Source of the DNA: Candidatus Bathycorpusculum termitum
Lineage (GTDB): Archaea; Thermoproteota; Bathyarchaeia; Bathyarchaeales; Bathycorpusculaceae
NCBI GenBank assembly: GCA_031254875.1
Contig: JAIRTW010000105.1
Location: 18,358 to 82,357 of the forward strand
Length of the DNA: 64,000 nucleotides
Direction: 5' to 3'
Shown here: positions 39,109 to 48,827 of the stretch, piece after piece
Numbering within the stretch: the stretch's first letter is position 1
How the letters are laid out: every line of letters begins with the position of its first letter
The notes under the pieces: generated by a model
Database searches by the model: none
The model's input: the letters and a program-made list of their open reading frames with translations, nothing else
What the model was told of the DNA's origin: nothing
Position numbers and translations under genes: made by a program

Positions 39109-40305
39109 TCATTGCAGGGCTTCATCGTAGACTTGCATCGCCTCTTTGACAACTATACGCCAATCCAACTGCTCCACCACCGTCTGACGTGCTTTTATGC
39201 CCATCTCAGTCGCCTCCGCTGGATGCTCTAGCAAGTAGAGGATTGCCGCTGAGAACTGCTTGGAATTAAAGGGCTGAACCAATAAGCCGTTTCTACCGGT
39301 TTGGATGGTTTCTGATATACCACCCACGGTTGTTGTGACGACAGGCAAACCTGTTGAGAGTGCTTCTAGAACGGCGAAAGGATGATGCTCATAAAAAGTG
39401 CTGAGCGCAAAAACATCGGCTGCTTGATAGAGCTTAGGTAGCTCCCTATCGGGGGTGTAACCAGTGAAGATTATACTGTTTTTTACGCCCAGCCGTTCAG
39501 CATAGGCGAGCAATTTGATCATTTCGCCGCTTTGTCCCTTACCGGATATGATAAATTTGGCGTTTGGAAATCGCTTTACCACCGCAGGCATACCCGCGAT
39601 GAGATTAAAGAGACCCTTACGTGCATAGAGCCGCCCTACTGAGACAATGGCGATGTCGTTGGGGTTTAAGCCTAACTCGGTCTTAATTTTATGCTTGTCC
39701 ACTGCAGGTTGGAATTTTTTGATGTTAACACCGTTGTGGATAACTTTGATTTTGTGTGTTGGAATGTTGTAGTAGTTGGTGAGTTCCCATTTGGTGAAGT
39801 TGCTGACAGCGATTATTTTTCGGGCGCGGTGTAACATACCTTCTTCAAAGAACCTTAGGAATCGGTTGGCGAGGACTAGGAATTTTTCATTGGCGTTTAG
39901 CCGCATGTAGGGTTCGCCGCGTATGGCTTCGGCTTCCCCTTTCCAGGTGGAATGGACGGTACAGACCAATGCTTTGCTGAAGTGCGGGGGAACTGCGAAG
40001 CTGGGGGTGAGAGGCAACTGGGGATGGGTTATGTCTACTTTAGCGGTTTCGTTGGTGCTTTGGAGTTTGTGACTACTTTGGGCGGCCAGCATAAACGATT
40101 TGATGATGGGCGTTTTAGGAATTTTTAGGAATGATACATCCAGTTGCTTGTTGACGTGAACGTCTTTGGTTTGGTTTGCACCTGTAACGACGTATATGGG
40201 GTAGCCGTTTTTTTGGAGCTCGCTACTGAGGTAGTAGATGTAGCTACCTGTACCTCCTGTCAGCGGCCAAAATTCGGGGGAGATGAAACAGACTTTGGGC
40301 GGCAT
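39109..40305 (-). CDS. Glycosyltransferase family 4
   Basis: FISPEFWPLTGGTGSYIYYLSSEL; VIHNGVNIKKFQP; EHHPFAVLEALSTGLPVVTTTVGGISE. Confidence 0.93.
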   Translation of the reverse strand: MPPKVCFISPEFWPLTGGTGSYIYYLSSELQKNGYPIYVVTGANQTKDVHVNKQLDVSFLKIPKTPIIKSFMLAAQSSHKLQSTNETAKVDITHPQLPLTPSFAVPPHFSKALVCTVHSTWKGEAEAIRGEPYMRLNANEKFLVLANRFLRFFEEGMLHRARKIIAVSNFTKWELTNYYNIPTHKIKVIHNGVNIKKFQPAVDKHKIKTELGLNPNDIAIVSVGRLYARKGLFNLIAGMPAVVKRFPNAKFIISGKGQSGEMIKLLAYAERLGVKNSIIFTGYTPDRELPKLYQAADVFALSTFYEHHPFAVLEALSTGLPVVTTTVGGISETIQTGRNGLLVQPFNSKQFSAAILYLLEHPAEATEMGIKARQTVVEQLDWRIVVKEAMQVYDEALQ

Positions 40306-41294
40306 TAGGGGTTTCTCCTAGCTATATAGGACAGGGTTGTTGTGACGGCCCCGTTAAACCATGCACCTGCACGAACGAAGTAGAGTACCACTAGCCGCAT
40401 GGCTGACCAATCGTGGAATTTAGAGGAAATTTTGATGGCTGAATAGGTAAAGTAGAGAAGCATACCCAGCAAGATTGCAGGTGGTCCAATCCAGAGAAAC
40501 CTCAAGAGGGGCATAATCCCTAAAAAGAATAGTAACACAGCCGCCAACAGCAATACGGGCTGAATGTTCATACCGGCGTCGGTAATTTCATCGCCCCGTG
40601 CTAATTTGCCATGTTTGAAGTAGAGTTTAAGGGTGTTTTTGCCGTATTGGAGCTGTTGGCGGTAGAACGATTTGAGGGTAGGACGGTTATAGTGATAACA
40701 GATTGCAGATGGTTCGTAGGCGATTTTGTAGTTTTTTTTGGCAATTCGGAAACCGAAGTCGGTGTCGTATTGGCTGGGTAATTTTTCATCCCATCCGCTG
40801 ACCTCCTCGATGACAGATTTTTTGAGCAACAGATTCATGGTGGCGATACGTCCTGTGTATTTGCCGATGCGGTGGTAGCGGTTTTTGATTTCGTAGCCGA
40901 TGCTACGGGCCCAAGGGTTGTTTTGGTTCCATGTTTCTATGCTACCACTGACACCTGCCACCTGCGGCTCACTGAGATGGGGAATCAGTTTTTTTAGCCA
41001 CTGTGGTTCGACTTTGGCATCGGAGTCTATAAAGCCCAAGATGGGGTGGCGGGCGGTTTTTTGGGCATAATTATAGGCGGCTGGTGCGTTGAGGTGAATG
41101 GAGACGACTTTGACGGGGAGTTGTCTGGCGATTTTCACCGTGTCGTCTTTGCTGGCACCGTCCATAACGATGATTTCCACATAACTCTCGGGGTAATCCA
41201 GTGCCAAAATTGATTCGAGACATTCCTTGATTGTGCCGGCGCTGTTATAGGAGGCAACGATAATTGAAACTTTGGGGTAATTGGTCTGTGTCAT
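40305..41294 (-). CDS. Glycosyltransferase family 2 with C-terminal TM segments
   Basis: KVSIIVASYNSAGTIKECLESILALDYPESYVEIIVMDGASKDDTV; C-terminal hydrophobic helices. Confidence 0.9.
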   Translation of the reverse strand: MTQTNYPKVSIIVASYNSAGTIKECLESILALDYPESYVEIIVMDGASKDDTVKIARQLPVKVVSIHLNAPAAYNYAQKTARHPILGFIDSDAKVEPQWLKKLIPHLSEPQVAGVSGSIETWNQNNPWARSIGYEIKNRYHRIGKYTGRIATMNLLLKKSVIEEVSGWDEKLPSQYDTDFGFRIAKKNYKIAYEPSAICYHYNRPTLKSFYRQQLQYGKNTLKLYFKHGKLARGDEITDAGMNIQPVLLLAAVLLFFLGIMPLLRFLWIGPPAILLGMLLYFTYSAIKISSKFHDWSAMRLVVLYFVRAGAWFNGAVTTTLSYIARRNP

Positions 41295-41300
41295 CCTCGT

Positions 41301-41999
41301 TTACCCCTTCAGATAAGCCATTATAATCGAAAACATGATTTTAGAACCATCTATCATCGGATCCACACCTGATCGGCCATATGTGCGTTGTTCAAAAGTA
41401 ATCGGTACTTCAGCCACGCGGAAACCATCCTTGGCAGCTTTTACAAGCATTTCAGACTCGATTTCATATCCGCCCGATTTGAGTTGTTGTGCCATTAGGA
41501 CTTCCCGTTTCATGGCTCTGTAGCCTGATTGGCTATCAGTTATGGTGACACCGGTGAATAGCTGAATAAGGGAGTTAAAGATTCGGACGCCGAATTTGTT
41601 GAGCTTTCTGGCTTCAACCCTTTTGCGATTCATGTATCGAGAGCCGATAACCATGTCTACTTGGTCGCAGAATACAGGTGCCAGCACCTCGTGGAGCTCC
41701 TCAGGCCAGTGGGAGCCGTCAGAGTCGATGGTGACTATTAGGTCGCCTTTAGCTTTGGCAAATCCCGCCCGTAATGCATAGCCTTTACCAAGGTGTTCTT
41801 TTAGTGTGTAGACTTTAACGCCACGTTTGCATGCAACCAAAAGCGATTTATCGTGTGAGCGGTCATCGACAACGATGATTTCTGTTTCTAAACCAATCTG
41901 CCGTGCTACCTCTTTGGTGCGGTCAATAATGTTGCCTATTGTTAACTCCTCGTTGTACACGGGAATTATTATGGAGAGCAACATTTGACATTGGCTCAT
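41301..41999 (-). CDS. Glycosyltransferase family 2 (dolichol-phosphate mannosyltransferase-like)
   Basis: LSIIIPVYNEELTIGNIIDRT; VTIDSDGSHWPEEL; DSQSGYRAMKREVL. Confidence 0.92.
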   Translation of the reverse strand: MSQCQMLLSIIIPVYNEELTIGNIIDRTKEVARQIGLETEIIVVDDRSHDKSLLVACKRGVKVYTLKEHLGKGYALRAGFAKAKGDLIVTIDSDGSHWPEELHEVLAPVFCDQVDMVIGSRYMNRKRVEARKLNKFGVRIFNSLIQLFTGVTITDSQSGYRAMKREVLMAQQLKSGGYEIESEMLVKAAKDGFRVAEVPITFEQRTYGRSGVDPMIDGSKIMFSIIMAYLKG

Positions 42000-42034
42000 T
42001 ACGTGTTAACCTCCAATGGAAGCCCTTATAAAGT

Positions 42035-42637
42035 TTGGCCGACCAACCTTGTAAGCAAACCAACTGTAGAGTTGAAGCAAAAATGCAAGCCACCTCCAAC
42101 ACCAATATCTACTCGGATCGGAAAGTGTGGTTTTCTATGTGGTTTTTGGGGGCGGTTGTAACTTTCGGTGTTGCTTTTTTTCCTATGTTCTATCGATTGG
42201 TGGAGGGTAGAAACAGGCATTTTCAAAATGAAGCGCAATTTGAGCATCGTATCGCCGAATACCTCAAAAGTAAAGGTAAAGAGCCATCGGTGCCGATTGA
42301 GCATGTGAAGCAACGAAATGCTAAGCTATGGGCGACAAGCATCATCCTCATCATTCCTGCCTTTGTAATCGTTTATCTGCTATCCAAGGACTTAGCGGTC
42401 CATGAGCATAAACAGGACGCTTACCTCGCCGCGGCTCTTCCCGAACGGGTTTTCATGCCCCAGACGGTACCGTTAACCACATATGTATTGCTTACAATAG
42501 TTACACTGGGGATTGGGGTTGTGTACTGGCTGTATAAAACCGTAAACCTATATAACGCTCATTACAAGGCTCACTTGGCAGTTGAAAAAGAGCTGAATCG
42601 GCTAATGGAGGAGCAAAATAATATCAAGTACATGTAA
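42035..42637 (+). CDS. DUF4234-like membrane protein
   Basis: KVWFSMWFLGAVVTFGVAFFPMFYRLVEGRNRHFQNE and VLLTIVTLGIGVVYWLYKTVNLYNAHYKAH. Confidence 0.55.
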   Translation: MADQPCKQTNCRVEAKMQATSNTNIYSDRKVWFSMWFLGAVVTFGVAFFPMFYRLVEGRNRHFQNEAQFEHRIAEYLKSKGKEPSVPIEHVKQRNAKLWATSIILIIPAFVIVYLLSKDLAVHEHKQDAYLAAALPERVFMPQTVPLTTYVLLTIVTLGIGVVYWLYKTVNLYNAHYKAHLAVEKELNRLMEEQNNIKYM

Positions 42638-43739
42638 AAAACGTCGTTTCGTAAGCCACGGTGGCGATATATGGGGGTTCAGCCGAAAATACAACATACC
42701 TGTCGAAGAAGTGCTGGAATTTAGTGGACCCATCAATTTTATGGGACCTCCGCCTAAAGCTGTAGAAGCCGTCAAAGAACATGCTCGTTTAATCAAATTC
42801 TATCCTGACCCAAACCCGGTCAAGTTTAAAGAAGCCATTGCCGATTATGTGGGACACGGAGTCGATATAGAAAACGTTCTGTTGGGCAACGGTTCAATTG
42901 AGCTCATCTATATGATAACTGAGATACTATCACAGAGATTTAAGGCGGTGATACCGGTGCCGTCCTTCTCAGAATACGAAAAAGCAACTTTATGTGTCGG
43001 CGGTGAGGTCATCTTTGTCCAGTTGCCAGCGGATTTTTCGCTGGAAAACCCCAAAATTAAGGCAGCCGTCACCGATGACACCAAAATTATGTGCCTCTGC
43101 AACCCGCATAGTCCCTCAGGTAAACTCTATAGCAAAGAAAGCATCATGGATTTGGTGGATTTCTGCCATAAAAAAGACGTTATCTTTAGTATCGACGAAA
43201 ACTATATCGAATTTGCCGAGGAAGGCGAGCAGAACACTGTCGCAGGTATGGTACGTGAATACGAGAACCTCTTTGTCATACGCTCGGTCACCAAATTCTA
43301 TGGTATGGCTGGTCTACGCTTTGGCTATGCGCTTGCCGCAAGTACCCTCATTGATAAGCTGGAAACGATGCGGCAACCCTGGAGCATCAATGGTTTAGCA
43401 TGCCAAGTCACTATGGCGGCATTTAGCGACAAGGACTTCACAGAGGGTACCAAAGAAACCATCAGCAAAAACAGAGAGCAACTTGCCAAAGACCTAAGCC
43501 AAATCGGCGGCTTACAGGTCTACCCATCCACGACCAACTTTCTCCTCATAAAAATAACCAACCACAAACTTACATCCACCATGCTCAAAGAACTGCTGGC
43601 AAAAGAACGCATCTTGATTCGGGATTGCTGTACCTTTGTGGGAATGGATGATAGTTACATCCGCGTTACTGTACGCTCAGCCAAAGATAACAAGATACTT
43701 GTCGAAAAAATAAAACAAGCGCTAAGCAAAAACGGTTAA
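42618..43739 (+). CDS. CobD-like threonine-phosphate decarboxylase / HisC-like aminotransferase (start unresolved; ORF-track start 42711 is too late)
   Basis: Open frame upstream of 42711 encodes KKRRFVSHGGDIWGFSRKYNIPVEE, matching the CobD-type HGG(N/D) N-terminus; then LEFSGPINFMG, NPHSPSGKLY, RSVTKFYGMAGLRFGY. Confidence 0.75.
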   Translation: MISSTCKKRRFVSHGGDIWGFSRKYNIPVEEVLEFSGPINFMGPPPKAVEAVKEHARLIKFYPDPNPVKFKEAIADYVGHGVDIENVLLGNGSIELIYMITEILSQRFKAVIPVPSFSEYEKATLCVGGEVIFVQLPADFSLENPKIKAAVTDDTKIMCLCNPHSPSGKLYSKESIMDLVDFCHKKDVIFSIDENYIEFAEEGEQNTVAGMVREYENLFVIRSVTKFYGMAGLRFGYALAASTLIDKLETMRQPWSINGLACQVTMAAFSDKDFTEGTKETISKNREQLAKDLSQIGGLQVYPSTTNFLLIKITNHKLTSTMLKELLAKERILIRDCCTFVGMDDSYIRVTVRSAKDNKILVEKIKQALSKNG

Positions 43740-44232
43740 CACAAAGACTACACTTTAAGATGATGTTTCAGGTTAAAGGTTCCCTTCTCTAAAAGGAGAG
43801 CCCAGACGTTTGCCGCCTTCAACACGGCTCAGCAACAGAAGTATACGACGATTTGAAGATTTATTAAAAACGTTGTTTCTCCTTTTTGAGGAAACATCTT
43901 GCCCTACGATGAAAGCTTATGCTTGCCATCATCAAAAATCAGCAAAAGTATAGTCAACATATCCACCGTTAAACTGGCGCACGACATCTCGATCAAGCGG
44001 TTCCAATGGGCATCTGGACGCAGGCGCCATCATCAATGATGAAGGTTGGTATGGTACCGAGAGATATTATCCTCCAAGTCGAATGGTGAGATCAAGCGGA
44101 TTGAGAAGTTAGTCGCAGAAATCCATAAACACAATGTCGGCGAGACGTACAAGTGTTTGCTGTACATAACGATAAAGAACACTTCTTTGAGTTACACTCA
44201 GCAAAATCCCCTAAATCACAGGTGGGAACAAA

Positions 44233-44664
44233 ATGAGTCAAGAAGAAATCAAAGAAATCCTATCCAAAAGCCGTGTTATCGCCATCGTCGGTTTATCAGA
44301 CACAGTGGGTAAACCCAGCCACCGTGTCGCGGCGTATCTCAAAAAACACGGCTACCACATAATTCCCATTAACCCCTTCGTCGACAAGGTTTTAGGCGAA
44401 AAAAGCTACAAAAGCCTTCTAGACATTCCGCCAGACATACAAAAAACCATAGATATCATTGATATCTTCCGAAAAAGCGATGATGTTCTACATGTTGTAG
44501 AGCAAATCATCAAACTCAAAAACCAGCTTGTCCGGTCTTGTGTGATTTGGATGCAACTGGGTATCATTAACATGGATGCCGCCAAGGCGGCACAGCAGGC
44601 AGGGTTTGAGGTGGTTATGGACAGATGTATAATGGAGGAACATATGCATTTGTGCCGGGTTTAG
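44233..44664 (+). CDS. CoA-binding domain protein (YccU-like)
   Basis: SRVIAIVGLSDTVGKPSHRVAAYLKKHGYHIIPINPFVDKVLGEKSYKSLLDIP; VVMDRCIMEEH. Confidence 0.9.
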   Translation: MSQEEIKEILSKSRVIAIVGLSDTVGKPSHRVAAYLKKHGYHIIPINPFVDKVLGEKSYKSLLDIPPDIQKTIDIIDIFRKSDDVLHVVEQIIKLKNQLVRSCVIWMQLGIINMDAAKAAQQAGFEVVMDRCIMEEHMHLCRV

Positions 44665-45521
44665 CCGGCGCCTAGCAGAAGCGAAACCACTGTTGCGATT
44701 ATGACAATGACTAAAGTTTCGGCGAGTGTTATTTTCCAGTTGACACGGGTTTTCTTAGAGCGGTATCGGACCAAAAAGACACCGACTATAACGCTAATCA
44801 GTACAAGTGAAACCACGATGTTGTAGTATAATGGTAGAAGGATGTATGTGGATATTGGGATTATGCCTGCGATGAAAGTTGTAACTCCGCAGATGATGGC
44901 AGCATAGAGGTTAGAGCGGTGAATCTGCCTGCCCAGCAATATGAAGAGCTTCTGTACCAGTAGAAGCGATTTGTCGCGTTCTTTTTTGTCAGGAATGTCA
45001 CTTAGGCTGTAGTTAATTAGGTTCTGCAAGGTCATGATATCGTTTAGGTCTTCTGTGATGCCGCCCAGCAGGAAGCTGGAAAAGTTGGTAATAGCAACCG
45101 CGCTCAGGGTTAGGAGAGCAGAGAAGATAACAAGATCAGGATTGCTGAATATGGCGTTCTCGGTGAGTGTGCCGATGAAGGCTGAGAGAATGACAACGAG
45201 GCTTGTGATGGAGCCATCGACTAAACCGGCGACGACTTCCATGATGGGCTCCTTCTTGAGCAGGAGGCTTTCCCATTCTTTGCCCAGCCTCTGACCCTGC
45301 GGCGTCAGCTGGACATATTCACCGTTTTCTTCGATAAGACGCTCTGCCGCCATCTCTCCAAGCGCCTTGTCAAGCTCGGCAAGGTCGACACAAACATAAC
45401 CCACGCAGACACGATCGATACGGCGTTTAAGCGTGGACCGCTTTAGTTTAACGCCGCTAGTGAGATTTAAGAGAACAATAACCCGGATAACATCAGGTAA
45501 TTCTTGGATTTCAAATGACAC
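44661..45521 (-). CDS. N-terminal winged-helix-like domain fused to a VIT1/CCC1-type membrane transporter
   Basis: LDKALGEMAAERLIEENGEYVQLTPQGQRLGKEW (wHTH-like) followed by MEVVAGLVDGSITSLVVILSAFIGTL (VIT1-like) and more TM segments. Confidence 0.7.
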   Translation of the reverse strand: MSFEIQELPDVIRVIVLLNLTSGVKLKRSTLKRRIDRVCVGYVCVDLAELDKALGEMAAERLIEENGEYVQLTPQGQRLGKEWESLLLKKEPIMEVVAGLVDGSITSLVVILSAFIGTLTENAIFSNPDLVIFSALLTLSAVAITNFSSFLLGGITEDLNDIMTLQNLINYSLSDIPDKKERDKSLLLVQKLFILLGRQIHRSNLYAAIICGVTTFIAGIIPISTYILLPLYYNIVVSLVLISVIVGVFLVRYRSKKTRVNWKITLAETLVIVIIATVVSLLLGAG

Positions 45522-45744
45522 TTAAATGGTCACCGATACAACAATAACGTCCGCACGCTACCAAAAAGAAACTATAGATTACTCTTAAACGTTCTTGTAT
45601 CACTTCCTAAGCAAAGTGTGGTCAACACAATAGACTTCCGCACAACAAACCCCTAAAATAGCGAGATGTTACAGTGTTGACTACTCACTTGTTGCTCCTA
45701 AAAATATTGATTAACTACAAAACCTACCTTAAAATGGTGATTTT

Positions 45745-46176
45745 TTGTCTGATAACATCTTAGTTCGGGAAATTATGACAAAACCGGTCAGGGTTGTTAG
45801 AGAGGACACAAATCTTCAAGAGGTTATTGCAACCTTGAGTAGTTTTGACATCGACGCCATTGTTGTTGTGCAGGGAAAACGTCCTGTGGGCATCATAACT
45901 GCCAAAGATGCCTTGACGAGAGGTTTTGAACATGGCTTGCCGGCACGCGAAATAAAGGCGGGAATGGTATCATCTTCGCCTGTTACAACAATCGACCAAG
46001 AGGCCAGCTTAGAAGAAGCCGCAGATATGATGCGGAAAAAACACATTAAACATCTACCTGTTGTTAACAACGACGAATTAGTCGGAATCGTCACCGATAT
46101 GGACATAGTTTTTGAGATACCCGCAATGCTAAGCAACATGGAAGAAGTTTGCCGGCAACCAAATCAAACCACATAA
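45745..46176 (+). CDS. Tandem CBS-domain protein
   Basis: VREIMTKPVRVVREDTNLQEVIATLSSFDIDAIVVVQGKRPVGIITAKDAL and second CBS unit IKHLPVVNNDELVGIVTDMDIV. Confidence 0.92.
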   Translation: MSDNILVREIMTKPVRVVREDTNLQEVIATLSSFDIDAIVVVQGKRPVGIITAKDALTRGFEHGLPAREIKAGMVSSSPVTTIDQEASLEEAADMMRKKHIKHLPVVNNDELVGIVTDMDIVFEIPAMLSNMEEVCRQPNQTT

Positions 46177-46486
46177 ACGAGCATTGAAAAACATATACCG
46201 TATATATCCGTCAAGAGCGGACAATAGATTCGGAGGCTTCTATGAATAGTACCTTCCGTTTTTATGTTGGCACAACTTCCTTCTGCTATTTAGGCAACTT
46301 CGGAGTTTTATGGGAGCTGATATCCTCTTTTCATCTATTTACCGTGTCCTCACCTATAAGCGCGCTCACATCAATAGTTTAATCCCACAATTTTAAATCC
46401 CAATAATTATTGTACCCGCAACATCAAATAGGTAAATTAAAAAGTTACCGCTTACACTGTAAAGGTAATCTAAGTGGTGATAAATT

Positions 46487-46852
46487 ATGAGCAATGAAGT
46501 CTCCGTGTCTTATGAGCCTTTTAAGGAAATTGTGATTATGGAGAAAACCCGTTTCAACAGCCCTGAAGAAATCGCGCGGTTCATCAGTGTAATTGCAGGC
46601 GGCAAGCTGGCTGGGTTGTATTGGGTTGATGGTATTGTATTCCTCTATTTCCCTCTTTCTGCATCTAACGTTGCAGTTGCCAGAGAACTTCTTGAGAAAC
46701 GGCGGGTTTACTGGACCTATGTCGGTTATGCACCCATGCCGCGCTATATGCAGACGATTGAGACTAAAGAAAAGATGATCGTACCCGTCGTGGACATATC
46801 CTGCGACCCCATACTCAAATCGGTTGCGCAGTGGCTAAACCAGCAACCCTAA
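46487..46852 (+). CDS. Small uncharacterised protein upstream of ribK
   Basis: 121-aa ORF with good codon structure, directly upstream of RibK; no family recognised. Confidence 0.55.
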   Translation: MSNEVSVSYEPFKEIVIMEKTRFNSPEEIARFISVIAGGKLAGLYWVDGIVFLYFPLSASNVAVARELLEKRRVYWTYVGYAPMPRYMQTIETKEKMIVPVVDISCDPILKSVAQWLNQQP

Positions 46853-46867
46853 TCTGAAGGCAAAGGT

Positions 46868-47254
46868 TTGGGGCAACTGGTTTTCAGGGGCACCGTTTTT
46901 TCAGGTAACGGCGCAGGCAAGCATTTCATTGAGTTGTCGTGGGTTAAGTGCCAAGTAGAACGGAAGGTGGGGTTTACACCTTATCTAGGAACTCTAAATC
47001 TGCGTCTAACAAAAGAAGAGGCGGAAAAAAGAAAAATGCTTGATCCCACCAGGGGCATACAGATTAAACCTGCAACAGGTTATTTTTTAGGGGTACTCTT
47101 TAGATCAATGGTTGAAGAGCAGGAGGCGGCGGTTGTGGTTCCCGTCATGCCAAATTACCCGACGGATGTTTTGGAGATCATCGCACCTATTTACCTGCGC
47201 GGAAAACTAAAGATAGAGGATGGTGCCGGGATTGTTGTGACAGTTACGGTTTAG
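46868..47254 (+). CDS. ribK: CTP-dependent riboflavin kinase (DUF120)
   Basis: GTVFSGNGAGKHFIELSWVKCQVERKVGFTPYLGTLNLRL...RGIQIKPATGYFLGVLFRS; IIAPIYLRGKLKIEDGAGIVVTV. Confidence 0.85.
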   Translation: MGQLVFRGTVFSGNGAGKHFIELSWVKCQVERKVGFTPYLGTLNLRLTKEEAEKRKMLDPTRGIQIKPATGYFLGVLFRSMVEEQEAAVVVPVMPNYPTDVLEIIAPIYLRGKLKIEDGAGIVVTVTV

Positions 47255-48746
47255 CCGCAACTGTTTTTTTATAGTTGGCGATGTAGGCTTCTAAGCCACC
47301 ATTCTTTTTGAGGTATTCACCATACCAGACTAATGCTTTCATGGCGCGGGCAGCGGCTTCGGGGCTACCAAAACTTGGAACGCCCAATCTATCAAAACGA
47401 CTTCGGGTATAGAGAGCCATTTCGGTTTCGCCGATGTCCACCACAACAATGGGCTTGTCGTATTTACGGGCAACTTCAACGGTACCTTCGATGTATTTTT
47501 CCTGTAGACCCGGCATATGGTGGAGCCCAAGCAGGATAATACCGTAGATGTTGTTGTCCTCAAACATAAGGTCTGCTGATACGATGAACTGATCGTCGGT
47601 AACTGAGCCAGTTAAGTCAACAGGGTTATGGGTAGCGGCGATGGCCAAGATTTTGCCTTCTTTTTTAAGTTGCTCAAATTTCTCGTCAGTTTCTCTTTCA
47701 AAGTGATCGGCAGTCAGACCCTGTGTTTCGAGCTCGTCAACAGCCATAACACCGGGTCCACCTGCATCGGTTAAGATGCCCATGTTTCTGCCGATGGCGG
47801 GAGGCTGCATAGCAAGAGCTTTGCCAAAGTCAAAGAATTCATCCATACTGCGTGCACGGATGACACCACACTGCTCAAAGGCAGCATCATACACTTTGTC
47901 GCTACCTGCTATGGCACCTGTATGGGATGCAGCAGCACGTGCACCTGCAGAGCTACGACCTGATTTGATAACGACAACGGGTTTTTTAAGGGTGACTTTT
48001 TTGGCGATTTCGATAAAGTCGCGACCACCCTTAACATCTTCGAGGTAAACGAGGATGACTTTAGTTTCGTCATCGTAGAGAAGATAATTAAGGATGTCTG
48101 ATTCGGAGACGTCGCTTTTGTTACCAAAGCTGACGAATTTAGAAACACCCATCTCACGTCCTGTGAGGTAGTCAAGTGCAGCTGAACCAAAAGCACCACT
48201 TTGGGTGATCATGGCAATATTTCCAGATAGAGGCCGAGGGGTAGCTATGACTGTTTTGCCGGTGCTAAGCGTTTTCATTTCGGGCAGAAACAGAGTGTCA
48301 ATACCGCTTTTGCGATAAAAGATACCTAGGCAGTTTGGACCTAAAAGCCTGATGTTTCCTTTTTTGGCTATGGCTACAACTTGGTCTTCGAGCTCTTTGT
48401 TTCCGACTTCTTTGAAGCCTGCGGTGATTATGACGGCCGCCTTGACTTTTTTAGCGACCGCTTCCTCCATGACGGAGGCAACAGCTTTTGAGGGAACGAT
48501 TATAACGATTAAGTCAATTTCATCTGCGGGAACTTTAGTTAATGTCTCGAAGCATTTAAAGCCTAATAGTGAGTCTTCGCTGGGGTTCACCGGGTAGAGT
48601 TCGCCCTTGTAAACGCCCTCGCGTTTATTAATTGCAAGGTTCTCAAAGATGACGCAACCAGCTTTGCCAGCTTTTTTGGTGGCTCCGATGACTGCGACTG
48701 ATTTTGGATTAAAGAATGCATCCAGCCTTTGTAGTGATTCTTCCAT
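47244..48746 (-). CDS. ADP-forming acyl/acetyl-CoA synthetase alpha subunit
   Basis: LDAFFNPKSVAVIGATKKAGKAGCVIFENL; SGNIAMITQSGAFGSAALDYL; AAASHTGAIAGSDKVYDAAFEQCGVIRA; start at MEESLQRL (48746). Confidence 0.92.
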   Translation of the reverse strand: MEESLQRLDAFFNPKSVAVIGATKKAGKAGCVIFENLAINKREGVYKGELYPVNPSEDSLLGFKCFETLTKVPADEIDLIVIIVPSKAVASVMEEAVAKKVKAAVIITAGFKEVGNKELEDQVVAIAKKGNIRLLGPNCLGIFYRKSGIDTLFLPEMKTLSTGKTVIATPRPLSGNIAMITQSGAFGSAALDYLTGREMGVSKFVSFGNKSDVSESDILNYLLYDDETKVILVYLEDVKGGRDFIEIAKKVTLKKPVVVIKSGRSSAGARAAASHTGAIAGSDKVYDAAFEQCGVIRARSMDEFFDFGKALAMQPPAIGRNMGILTDAGGPGVMAVDELETQGLTADHFERETDEKFEQLKKEGKILAIAATHNPVDLTGSVTDDQFIVSADLMFEDNNIYGIILLGLHHMPGLQEKYIEGTVEVARKYDKPIVVVDIGETEMALYTRSRFDRLGVPSFGSPEAAARAMKALVWYGEYLKKNGGLEAYIANYKKTVAAKP

Positions 48747-48827
48747 TAACAATCCCAACGTATTCGCATAGTGCACACAAGCCGATTTTTATGTGTTACT
48801 CTCCAAAAATAGTTTTTTATTTATAGT

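Noticed and set aside
44046-44312. 88-aa ORF upstream of the CoA-binding protein
   Set aside because: Overlaps the 44233 CDS out of frame and has no family features; upstream sequence looks like decayed intergenic DNA.
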